From assembly GCA_038049695.1 (NCBI GenBank), contig CP142453.1:34514501-34578500 (forward strand): a stretch of 64,000 nt of DNA, in the 5' to 3' direction. Position numbers and translations under genes: made by a program. Numbering within the stretch: position 1 is the stretch's first letter; the number at the start of each line of letters is the position of its first letter. Source of the DNA: Cinnamomum chago. Lineage: Eukaryota > Streptophyta > Magnoliopsida > Laurales > Lauraceae. The notes beneath the pieces are model-generated. The model saw only the letters and a program-made list of their open reading frames with translations, did not search any database and was not told the origin of the DNA. This document shows positions 53,814 through 64,000 of the stretch, one piece after another.

Positions 53814-55699
53814 TGAAAGTCCTTGGGATCCTAACCCTAGAGGGGGGGGGGGTGAATAGGGTGAGCTACAATTATGACTAATTAAGACCAATTTTAAAAT
53901 CTTAAACTAAACTAGTCACATGTGATGATAAATCAATCAATATGCGGAAGCTAAAACAAAAACAATCACCACAAAGCAATCACCACAACACAATATTTAT
54001 AGTGGTTCGGCCAATGTGCCTACATCCACTACCGGCTTGTGCATCCAACACCCCACCGGATTTCCACTATGTATGCTTTTTACTAGGCTAAGCAATAACC
54101 CTTACAATGTTGTTTTTCTAGGCTAAACAACAACCTCTCAATGTGCTTTTATAGGCTAAGCAATAACCTTTACAAAATGCTTTTCTTAGGCTAAGCAATA
54201 ACCTTACAAGATGCTTTTCTTAGGCTAAGCAATAACCTTACACAATTCAAGATTTCTCTAAGAAAGTGTCTTCACAAAAGATCACTCTAATAGATACAAT
54301 TTAAGCTCAATGAAATTGCCTCTTAATTAGGCGGATTTGAAAGTTTAAAACAAACTCACACAAACACTATATGAATGCAAAGATGAATGCTCATGATGTG
54401 TGTGTGTGATGACTTCAATCAAGTTTAAAAAGAAAGCTTAATCAAATATATGCTTGAAGCATTTCAAAGTTCAAAGCTCATGAAAGATTTGATTGAAGTC
54501 TAATGCAAATCACATGTATGAAAAATAACTTGTTAATGATATGAAAATCAAAGAATCACAAGTTGTATGAAAATGACTAACTTAGAACATGTGATGCATG
54601 TGCAATGTTGTTTTCAAAACCAAATTAATTTTACTAAAGTTCAAATGAATGAAAACAACAAATTAGGTCTCAACCAAGAAAATGAATCATGCCATAAAAA
54701 GGAAATCAAAGATTTATACTAAGCATGATTAAGAAGGTTTTAGAAACTACTTGGATTGAAACCAAAGTGAAGAATCCAATCTTAATTAGATCAAAGATTA
54801 GGAGAAGAATGGATTCAACACATCATAGTTATCATGTACAAAATCATTTACCAATAGCTTAAATAAAACATGAAAACTATGATTAACAAAGGTAGAGCTT
54901 ACTTGGTGGTTTAACTCATTGATCCAAGCTTTAGCTCTCCTAATGACCTTCTAGCCTTTCCAACTTCATCCCCTTTCAATGGCTCCAAAATGCTCTCAAA
55001 GGTTCATGAGTCAAGCCTTGAAAAAGGTTGGAAATGAATGGACTTTATAGCCAAAAAGTGTCCAACGGCTAGTCCTCGGTCGACCGGCAAAGGGGTCTCG
55101 GTCGACCGGGATCACACAACGGGCAAAAAAATGACAGTTTGAAAAACTGCTTTTAGCGGCGGACACAGAAACCGCCGCTAAAAGTGGTTTTTCCGCCGCT
55201 AAAGGTCCTGTTTTCCCAAAAATGTATTTTTCTAAAGTAATTTTGGTTGGGAATTTTTTGGGCCATTAAATCAAGCTTGAAAACATGTTTTAAGTCATTC
55301 TAAGATGTTTAAAAACATAAAACACACAAAGCCTAAAATGATTCAAAAGTTTAAAACCAAAGGCTAGCTTGATTTGATAAAACTCTTTTCAAATGAGAAT
55401 GCATATAAAACTGATTCTGAAAATGATGAATGTATGCAATGCACAAACCTAACTTCTCAAATTGATTTTCCAAATATAATTCACAAAGAATTAGGTTTTC
55501 AAAAGAGTTTGTATTCTAAAACCAATGCATCCAAGTTTAGAACCAAAACATGCATAAAACAAATACTTTTCCAAATCTTAAAAGCTATGCACGTATGAAA
55601 CCAGATTTCAAGATATTTTAAAACAATGCAAGTGTTAAAATTCAAATGATGCTAAAGTGAAAATGCATCCATCAAATTGCAAATACAAAATTCCTAACA
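53814..55699 (-). mobile_element. 3' LTR of copy C
   Basis: 1886 bp. 11-base G run at 53842; GGCTAAGCAATAACC minisatellite at 54085-54245; TATA box on the minus strand near 55040-55048; two GGTCGACC-type palindromes at 55078-55112. Confidence 0.92.
55151..55204. repeat. TTTTAGCGGCGG inverted repeats in the copy C LTR
   Basis: TTTTAGCGGCGG (55151-55162) pairs perfectly with CCGCCGCTAAAA (55172-55183); CCGCCGCTAAAG follows at 55193-55204. The same block is in the other LTR at 61036-61089. Words of this kind occur in the subterminal repeats of plant CACTA elements (recollection). They are absent from the copy B LTRs. Confidence 0.7.
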
Positions 55700-56110
55700 A
55701 TCTCCCCCTTTGCAATTTGATGGCAACTTACTCATCATTGAAATTACACACTTAGTCTTCAGCTCCCCCTAAGCTGGACAAGTCTTGAAATCTTCTTGGA
55801 TGCTCCTTCTCTTAGCTTGGGCTCTTGAGCTCTTTTCTTCAATCTTCTTGATGCTTGGAGCTTGATCATTCTTCAAGCTTTCTCTTCTTCTTTCCTTTCT
55901 ATGACCAAGCATCTTCTTTAGCTCCAAGCTTTCTTTCATCTATTTGCTCTCCCCCTTTGACCATGCCTCTTTCTCCCTCTTGAGAACTTGAAAGCTTTCT
56001 CCCCCTTTGATGGATAGGAGATCTTCGAGTACTTGAACTCTCGAACTCTCTCCCCCTTTGAAGAGTAGGAGATCTTTGAGTCACACTTGAACTCTCTCTC
56101 CCCCTTTGAC
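55700..56110 (-). other. Multiple polypurine tracts, copy C
   Basis: TCTCCCCCTTTG (minus-strand purine tract) occurs at 55701, 55948, 56000, 56049 and 56097, with a CTCCCCCTAA variant at 55763. The tract touching the LTR is at 55701-55712. Confidence 0.85.
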
Positions 56111-56129
56111 ATTAAATTGCAAAGGTACC

Positions 56130-58014
56130 TACACACATGAGACAAGAAGAATACCTTTAGTAGCACCTGTTAACAAATGGAATCGAAAATGAAATTCATA
56201 ACAGGCTATCATGTATGAAAGTTATCTCTAAGGGCTCAAAGGCTATCCAAGGGTATATTTGATCAAAACTAATACTTCCTATGAAGGTTTACACTCCCCC
56301 TCAATCCATTCTCTTCTTTTGTCAAACTCTTGACAAAGATTTAACTATTAGATTCAAGAAGTAGATGGTTTAACCAAGTGAGGGTCAACTTCAAGGAAAG
56401 GATTAGATTCATATAACTATAGAGCTCATATGATCAAATTACCAAAAGAGAGCAAGGTCTAATGAGAGAAACGATCATGGATACCAATTGAAATAAACAT
56501 ATCAATTGAGATTAAAGGATGTGACTATAAACTCAATCACTCTAAAATGGATTTAAAGGTATAACTATTATGAGAAATCCAAATTAGAGCTATCCATGAT
56601 ATGGGGTTTACTCAAACATAGCATCAATCAATATTACTATGAAAATCATATGCTATGTAAGTTTTGAAATCATTTCATTCAAACAATAAATATGACTATT
56701 AAAGTGCAAGAATGAGTGAAATGAAATTCAATCATGAAGACAACCTCAACTAATAACCAACCAATATTATGAACACATAAACATGGTGGTCATGAGATAT
56801 ACCTATAAGAGCAAGAGATGTGGCAATCATGAACATTATGATGCTAATGGAATGTGACATGGAATTTAAACATATAACTATCAAGTTCAATCCAATGTAC
56901 ACATGGTTTATCACATTCACAAGAAATCAAATCAATCGAAAAATTATACCAATTGAAACCAATTGAATTTGACAACATGATAAAGAGCAAGAATGTGACA
57001 AAATTCCATCAAGCATCATAAATGCATATTCATCACTTTTAAAGATATGACTATTGAGCATAGTGATGAACAAGGCAAATTGCAATGCAAAAGGATATGA
57101 CTTGGTAGTGCATGCAATTTCCAAAGTGTCAAAATCATATGAATTCAACTACTAAGATATCCATCAATCAACATAAATGCAAGAAATGGATTTCAAAGAG
57201 TTTCATATGATTAAGAACACTACTATGAAGTTGAAACATGTATAAGGATGACACCAAGAGAATCTACATGAATCAACACCATAACCATCCAAAAAGAAAT
57301 GACTATAAGGCATAGAGGATGGATTTGGGTTCTAGTATGGTTTATACAAATGTAACTAAGATCACAACCATACATGGAACCAATAGTCATTTGCATATAA
57401 AAAGAATAACTAAATAAGCAAAGATGCAAACAACATACATTTCCATTTCTAAGATAATGAAACCAAAAGAAAAGGAAATGAAAACATGGAACATGCTTAG
57501 ATGATTATAACTAATGAGGTTATAGAGCATTTCCATTCAAACAATCTTCAAATCATTTTGATAAACAAAATCCAACAATGAGCATAAAAAGTATGATTTT
57601 GAAGATCAATTATCAACATGTATTTGAAAAGATATAACTTAATTGTAACACATACAAGTTGATTTTTCAAAACAATTTTCCATATAAAAGTTTAACTTAT
57701 AAAACCATGGAAAATCCAATTGATTATGAAGAATCTAGCTATGAAAGCATTTGAAATCACAATCAATTGACCATGTAGAAATGCAATGCAAGACATATGT
57801 GCACAAAAAGCAAATCAAACATGATGAGATTATAATCAAATGATTTTGAAAACCATGACATGTAACTTAGAAAGGTGCATGAAAACAAAATCAAATGATC
57901 ATAAAGAAACAATGCATTTTAATAGATGTAACTATAGAAACAAAATGCAAAGCAACATGACCAACAAAGAGATTTAACTTAAAAAGAATAGGTTGGTCAA
58001 TGGGGTCCAAGGCC
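56130..58014 (-). other. Non-coding tail of copy C
   Basis: Corresponds to 40050-41984 in reverse orientation, with more substitutions. No pol motif and no convincing ORF. Confidence 0.75.
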
Positions 58015-59598
58015 TTAAGGTTTGTCTAAGTAAATAACTTTAGGAATCCACCTAAGGTCTTGGGAGGGTTGAACTTTGAGGTCTATTTTGGACTTCTCAC
58101 CAACTATAGGAGATTTAACTTGATAAATTTTCAATTTGAGCTTATCACCATGATATTTAGATTTTACTAAATTTGGCTTAGAATGGTGATTAGTCTTTTG
58201 ATGTTGGTGAGTTTGTTTCTTTGGGGATTGTTTCTCTTTTCTTTTCTTCTTATTTTCTCCCTTTACTTGACTTTTGAATTTTAGATTTAACTTAGCAACT
58301 TTCTTCAAAAGTTCTTTCATGGGTTCATATAAGGGAGGTAGGTTGAGAAGCTTTTTGTTCTTAGATTCTTTCAAGCTTGGTTTAACTTGTTTAAGCTTTT
58401 TAGAATCTATCTTGGGAGACTCCTTGTTAATTGGTTTAACTTGTTTAAGCTTTATGGAGTCTTCCTTGGTTTTTAGTGTCTTACCCTTCAAGTATGATTT
58501 TACTTTCTTTGGTTCAAAGATGGGTTTAGACACATAGCTTCTTTTTCTTAGTTTGCACTCAAATTTTAGATGTCCTTCTTTACCACAATAATGACATTTA
58601 ATTTTGGACATTTGAGAGAGAGTGCTAGAGAATTACTCACCTTTCACAAAAGTGTTGGTGAATTTAGGGTCATATGACATATTCCTATTAAATTCAAGAC
58701 CCGTCCTATCTCCATGAGGTTTACCCAATTTAAATAATTTTTCAAGTCTTTCTTCACTTTGGGTAAACTTGCACTCATACTTTTGTTTATATCCTTCAAG
58801 TTGAGTGACTTTGGTTTTAAGGGTTGAATTTTCATTTTTAACTTTTGTTAGTTCATTTTCAATTCCCTTAAAATTGTTTAGCTCTTCATAGGCAAGTTTT
58901 AACTTAGATTTAAGCTCATTAACAACATTTGATCCAAGTTCTAAAGTTTTTAAATTACTTTGAGCATTAGACAAATTTTCATTGGAAATTGTCAACTTGG
59001 ATTTTAAATAGTTAATGTTTTCATCTTGTCTTTTAATTGTATCTCTTAGGTTCAAATTTTCATTTTTAAGCTCATCACAATTTATCTTAATCTCATTTAA
59101 TTCATCTTGAGCATTAGATAAATTTTCCTTAGAGATAGTCAATTTAGATTCAAGATTGTTAAAGTCTTTACCTTGCCTTTGTAATTGATCTCTTAGTTTT
59201 AGATTTTCCTTATTGACATTTTCATAACCCATCTTTAATTCTTTTAGTTCATCTTGAATGTTGGATAGGTTATTTAAAGAGATCATGAACTTAGAGTCTA
59301 GACATTTTATTACTTCTTCTTTCTCTCTAAGTTCATCTTTTGAAGAGGCTAGCTCTTTGTTTAGTCTATTTGATTCTTCTTTTAGACTTTTATTTCTCTT
59401 ATCAAGCTTTGAAGATAATGTATATAATTCATTATAGGCTTGTTGAAGATCATCTTCATCATACTCATTTTCTTCCTCTTTTGAGTCAAATTGATATTCA
59501 TTTAAGTGAGGGTTTGAATCTCCAATAGAAGGAAGAATGAGGGGTCTAGAAGAATCTACAAAGTCTAGCATAGTGGAGTCCATTCTAATGATTTTCAA
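58015..59598 (-). pseudogene. Gag-like coiled-coil CCHC protein of copy C, broken
   Basis: Homolog of the 520-residue protein of copy B. The upper part (58633-59598, 321 codons) holds the acidic leader and coiled coil. A single TAA at about 58633-58635, where the intact copies have Ser, ends it. The lower part (58015-58611) is in the same frame and has the zinc knuckle CHYCGKEGHLKFEC and the Lys-rich tail ending RWIPKVIYLDKP. One nonsense change is the only major lesion, so the protein was functional until recently. The ATG at 59590 aligned with copy B is the likely real start; the frame is open eight codons-worth upstream. Confidence 0.85.
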
Positions 59599-59684
59599 AT
59601 AAGTACTACTCTAGGGTTTATAACTCTAGGTTTTTACACCTAATCAAGAGTTCCAAACACTTGATCCTATAAGATAGAGCACGA

Positions 59685-59697
59685 GGCTCTGATACCA
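59685..59697 (-). other. Primer binding site of copy C
   Basis: TGGTATCAGAGCC on the minus strand, 2 bases from the LTR edge at 59700. Confidence 0.9.
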
Positions 59698-59699
59698 AT

Positions 59700-61584
59700 T
59701 GAAAGTCCTTGGGATCCTAACCCTAGAGGGGGGGGGGTGAATAGCGTGAGCTACAATTATGACTAATTAAGACCAATTTTAAAATCTTAAACTAAACTAG
59801 TCACATGTGATGATAAATCAATCAATATGCGGAAGCTAAAACAAAAACAATCACCACAAAGCAATCACCACAACACAATATTTATAGTGGTTCGGCCAAC
59901 GTGCCTACATCCACTACCGGCTTGTGCATCCAACACCCCACCGGATTTCCACTATGTATGCTTTTTACTAGGCTAAGCAATAACCCTTACAATGTTGTTT
60001 TTCTAGGCTAAACAACAACCTCTCAATGTGCTTTTATAGGCTAAGCAATAACCTTTACAAAATGCTTTTCTTAGGCTAAGCAATAACCTTACAAGATGCT
60101 TTTCTTAGGCTAAGCAATAACCTTACACAATTCAAGATTTCTCTAAGAAAGTGTCTTCACAAAAGATCACTCTAATAGATACAATTTAAGCTCAATGAAA
60201 TTGCCTCTTAATTAGGCGGATTTGAAAGTTTAAAACAAACTCACACAAACACTATATGAATGCAAAGATGAATGCTCATGATGTGTGTGTGTGATGACTT
60301 CAATCAAGTTTAAAAAGAAAGCTTAATCAAATATATGCTTGAAGCATTTCAAAGTTCAAAGCTCATGAAAGATTTGATTGAAGTCTAATGCAAATCACAT
60401 GTATGAAAAATAACTTGTTAATGATATGAAAATCAAAGAATCACAAGTTGTATGAAAATGACTAACTTAGAACATGTGATGCATGTGCAATGTTGTTTTC
60501 AAAACCAAATTAATTTTACTAAAGTTCAAATGAATGAAAACAACAAATTAGGTCTCAACCAAGAAAATGAATCATGCCATAAAAAGGAAATCAAAGATTT
60601 ATACTAAGCATGATTAAGAAGGTTTTAGAAACTACTTGGATTGAAACCAAAGTGAAGAATCCAATCTTAATTAGATCAAAGATTAGGAGAAGAATGGATT
60701 CAACACATCATAGTTATCATGTACAAAATCATTTACCAATAGCTTAAATAAAACATGAAAACTATGATTAACAAAGGTAGAGCTTACTTGGTGGTTTAAC
60801 TCATTGATCCAAGCTTTAGCTCTCCTAATGACCTTCTAGCCTTTCCAACTTCATCCCCTTTCAATGGCTCCAAAATGCTCTCAAAGGTTCATGAGTCAAG
60901 CCTTGAAAAAGGTTGGAAATGAATGGACTTTATAGCCAAAAAGTGTCCAACGGCTAGTCCTCGGTCGACCGGCAAAGGGGACTCGGTCGACCGGGATCAC
61001 ACAACGGGCAAAAAAATGACCGTTTGAAAAACTGCTTTTAGCGGCGGACACAGAAACCGCCGCTAAAAGTGGTTTTTCCGCCGCTAAAGGTCCTGTTTTC
61101 CCAAAAATGTATTTTTCTAAAGTAATTTTGGTTGGGAATTTTTTGGGCCATTAAATCAAGCTTGAAAACATGTTTTAAGTCATTCTAAGATGTTTAAAAA
61201 CATGAAACACACAAAGCCTAAAATGATTCAAAAGTTTAAAACCAAAGGCTAGCTTGATTTGATAAAACTCTTTTCAAATGAGAATGCATATAAAACTGAT
61301 TCTGAAAATGATGAATGTATGCAATGCACAAACCTAACTTCTCAAATTGATTTTCCAAATATAATTCACAAAGAATTAGGTTTTCAAAAGAGTTTGTATT
61401 CTAAAACCAATGCATCCAAGTTTAGAACCAAAACATGCATAAAACAAATACTTTTCCAAATCTTAAAAGCTATGCACGTATGAAACCAGATTTCAAGATA
61501 TTTTAAAACAATGCAAGTGTTAAAATTCAAATGATGCTAAAGTGAAAATGCATCCATCAAATTGCAAATACAAAATTCCTAACA
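59700..61584 (-). mobile_element. 5' LTR of copy C
   Basis: 1885 bp, a near-identical partner of 53814-55699. Differences noticed include TAGCGTGAGC versus TAGGGTGAGC, CCAACGTGCC versus CCAATGTGCC, GGGGACTCGG versus GGGGTCTCGG and ATGACCGTTT versus ATGACAGTTT. Confidence 0.92.
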
Positions 61585-61589
61585 AACCT
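61585..61589. repeat. Target duplication AACCT of copy C, right
   Basis: Matches 53809-53813. The Gypsy leader resumes after it. Confidence 0.9.
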
Positions 61590-62994
61590 AATCACTAGAC
61601 AACTCCTAACTGGTTTGAAGAGTGCACTAAGGCCTCCAATCCGGTCTTATGAAGTCAAATCGACCAGGTAAGTCCCCAGGATGAGTGGTGGGGTCACAAT
61701 GCACTCGGCAAGGGTCCCGCTTAAGAACCAAACTCCTAGAACAGAGACTGTCACCCTTTTTGGTAGGGACAGGACTTACCTAGACGTTGACTTAACCAAA
61801 GAGCGCAATTGGTGCAACCTTTTGTGGTCTTCGTCCTAATGAGCTCGAGTCCTATGGTGTCGTTTCTACTTGATTTTAATTAATCTTTAGGTTACTATGT
61901 GAGAGGTGGTTAAACCTAATTGGGCAAGGATCTGGTGATAAAATCGAGTCCTTATCTGATTGGGGTAATTGCCCTTAACTAAGTGTGTGTGGTCCAGTTT
62001 ACTTGGTGTGTCAATCATACAATCATACTTGCTGAAATTTAAATCACCCAAGCCCCACTTGCAAGTAAAAGATTTGTGGGGTAAAGTTTAGAAACTCTTA
62101 CAGTGGGCCCACACCTCTTTTTTTTTTGCAAAATTTTACAATTCTAAGAGCAATTTGTTATTAACAATTCTGAGAGAAACTTGTTTGCTTAGAGCAAATC
62201 CACGCAGTTTCCTGTTTTTATGCAACTCTCCTCTTACCAAGGTAACGAATTCAAAAGAAACTCTTGTAAAAATCAACTCAAAATTCTATCTTATCCTAAT
62301 TTAAAAAAATAAGAAAATTCAAAAGACACCAAGTTAATAAAAACTCTATCAAAGTGGATTATAAGTTATTAAAACAAATAAAAAATTCTATCTACAAAAT
62401 AAAAAAAATCAGAAATTCTAAATTATCCAAACAAGTGTCTAGATATAGTTAGAGTTTTCAAAAAGTTTTCAATTATATGAAATCCAATCTTATCCAATTC
62501 AAATTTTAGATTTTAAAACTCTAACTAATCTAAACAACTTAAGAGATAGAATTTTAAAATTTATAACTACCTAATTTCAGAATTCAAAAGTTAGCATATT
62601 AATCAAAACAACTAATCCTAAAGATTTTAAACTTTATCTTACCAATCCTAATCTAATCAGGACACTAGTTAAACCAATCTAAAATATATTTTTTTGTTTT
62701 TATTTACTGAAATTCGGAATTAAAAGAAATCCTTCAAAAAAAAATTTAATTTTTTTTATTAATTAATTATTTATTCCGAAAATTCAATTAATAAAAAAAT
62801 ATCAGAAAAATCAGAAAAGATCAGAAAAGTCTGAAAAATTAGCAAGGTGAAATACTAACTAATACAAATTGCAAAGAACACTACTAATGCAAATTAGATG
62901 ACTAAACAACTAATACAACCTAAATATGAGCATGCATATGAATCTAATAAAAATAAAAAAAAATTCACATTTTTAATAAAAACTCAGATTTGGC
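61590..62994 (-). other. Gypsy leader, part next to the PBS
   Basis: The long 5' untranslated leader of the Athila-type element is AT-rich and low in complexity, with no ORF. Together with 53565-53808 it is about 1.65 kb, in line with long leaders of this lineage. Confidence 0.7.
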
Positions 62995-63012
62995 TCCCCG
63001 GCAACAGCGCCA
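62995..63012 (-). other. Gypsy primer binding site (tRNA-Asp type)
   Basis: The plus strand reads TCCCCGGCAACAGCGCCA, the 3' end of plant tRNA-Asp with one mismatch (A for G). It lies 9 bases from the LTR at 63022. Use of tRNA-Asp fits Athila-type elements. Confidence 0.8.
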
Positions 63013-63021
63013 AAAACTTGA

Positions 63022-64000
63022 TGTGGATTTAATTTCAATCTTTTAATACTGCAAGTGCACAGTTGTCTTTTTGAGACAGTGGCAAGTACAGGTCGAATCC
63101 CACAGGGAGCACTACTAAGTTAAAATTTAAAATCTAATTTTTTTATAATGAAAATAAAAATAAATCAAGATTTGAATGAGAGATAAAGCTACTATGCAAG
63201 ATGAACAGATAACAATACTGATAAAGGTAGATCGGAGCAACAAAGAATCCATTAATTAATTTTAATTCTCAATCCACATACTTTAATTTAGTCTTTTGTC
63301 TTGCAAATAATTCAGATCAGAAACAACTCAATGTTTCTGATCCGGAAGATATTTTTCTTTTAAAATCCAATTCTTAAATAGAAGAACCCAAGATCTCCAT
63401 CACTTCATAAAAATATAAATTACTTTGAGCATCAGTTAACAAATTAAGCATAAAATATCAAAGGTATAAAAACCTAAGTATATCCTATCAAAAGAAGATT
63501 AAATGATCAAAAAGAAATTTATTTAAAATATAAAGCAAAGGTTTGCCTATGGCATGAAGGCAGATCTATTATTCTATTAAACAATGCATCATAGGAACAA
63601 AAGAATTAAATTAAAGACATAGAATAAAAATAAAATTACTTAACTTCACTTTGTGCTCCGGTCCAGAAAAATCTACTCCTCCATTGCAAAAGATATGATC
63701 TTCATAAAAAACTTCATGGCAATTACAATTTTCTCTCACACTCTTCTAATCTAGTTCTGGACCAGGGCTCCAGAATACCCCAAAGATTTTTCTTTTCTTT
63801 TCCTTTTCCTAAAGAGAGAAGGGAAGTAGGGAACAAGAGAGAGAATAAAGAGAATAGGTAGGGACGTAGAAGGGAGGGAGTTACTCCCGTATGCTACTTT
63901 TTGGTTCCTTTTATTTCTCCGGTTATCTTTCAGATACATTGAGGGCATGTTTGGTACACATCCTCAGAGAGGATTTCTGTCATTTTTCCGCAATCCCGTG
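63022..64000 (-). mobile_element. 5' LTR of the Athila-type element, cut by the window
   Basis: Matches 24198-25117 with scattered differences, up to CAGATACATTGA at about 63942. There the match stops because another insertion begins. The rest of the LTR should continue beyond that insertion, outside the window. Confidence 0.88.
63943..64000 (+). mobile_element. Start of a small DNA element at the window edge
   Basis: GGGCATGTTTGGTACACA begins exactly where the two Gypsy LTR copies stop matching. Ends of this form (GGGCNTGTTTGG) are typical of PIF/Harbinger-like MITEs. Only 58 bases are visible, so size and target duplication are unknown. Confidence 0.5.

Larger units (their letters stand above)
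53814..61584 (-). mobile_element. Gag-only LTR retrotransposon, copy C
   Basis: This complete element is 7771 bp, flanked by AACCT and inserted in the Gypsy leader. The LTRs are 53814-55699 and 59700-61584; the body holds a PPT array (55700-56110), a non-coding tail (56130-58014), a broken gag (58015-59598) and a PBS (59685-59697). The two LTRs differ at about five single bases plus the G run, so it is young but older than copy B. It belongs to a sister subfamily: its U3 carries a TTTTAGCGGCGG block absent from copy B. Confidence 0.92.

Noticed and set aside
61259..61483. 74-codon ORF repeated at 55374-55598
   Set aside because: Repeated only because both lie in copy C LTRs; it runs antisense to the U3, has no domain and is absent from copy B.

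Overview
This is plant nuclear DNA from an angiosperm; the species cannot be named from the window. It is AT-rich. Nothing bacterial is present, and no intact host gene was recognised. Nearly everything that can be identified is a transposable element, an endogenous pararetrovirus relic, or a gene fragment carried by a transposon.

Layout, left to right: (1) 1-2008, the truncated end of a gag-only LTR retrotransposon on the minus strand (copy A). (2) 2009-7121, a 5'-truncated Ty1/Copia element on the plus strand with its 3' LTR, sitting inside (3) 7122-9285, a decayed Mutator-like transposase on the minus strand. (4) 9286-18005, intergenic DNA holding a ~700-bp fold-back element (12212-12908), a 5'-truncated LINE with a 19-bp target duplication (13369-14717), a small hAT-type element (14904-15383) and an old LTR relic (15646-16560). 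(5) 18006-20162, an endogenous caulimovirid relic: the RNase H end of a polyprotein followed by a long second ORF. (6) 21091-24197, a second LINE (plus strand), split by a probable solo LTR at 22807-23721.

From 24198 to beyond the right edge, the second LINE is split by one large nest. The host of the nest is a Ty3/Gypsy element of Athila type on the minus strand (3' LTR 24198-26171; PBS 62995-63012; 5' LTR from 63022). Three insertions lie inside it. First, a CACTA transposon (30347-35486, 3-bp duplication ACC) carries six exons of an ARIA/ABAP1-type armadillo-repeat gene. Second, a Copia solo LTR (35827-51295, duplication GTTTC) is itself split by a three-LTR, two-body tandem of the gag-only element (36456-50244, duplication ATAGT). 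Third, another gag-only element lies on the minus strand (53814-61584, duplication AACCT). The matching duplications and the Gypsy reading frame that resumes on both sides of the insertions fix the order of events.

The gag-only family is the most active-looking component. Its LTRs are ~1.9 kb, its PBS is of the initiator-Met type, and it encodes a single 520-residue coiled-coil/CCHC Gag-like protein. It has no protease, integrase, reverse transcriptase or RNase H. It carries several polypurine tracts and palindrome clusters in its LTRs, both described hallmarks of Sirevirus-type Copia elements. It must therefore depend on an autonomous partner. The two plus-strand bodies encode identical proteins, and only a few base differences separate the three LTRs, so this insertion is very recent. 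The Athila host, the Copia elements, the Mutator-like element and both LINEs are visibly broken.
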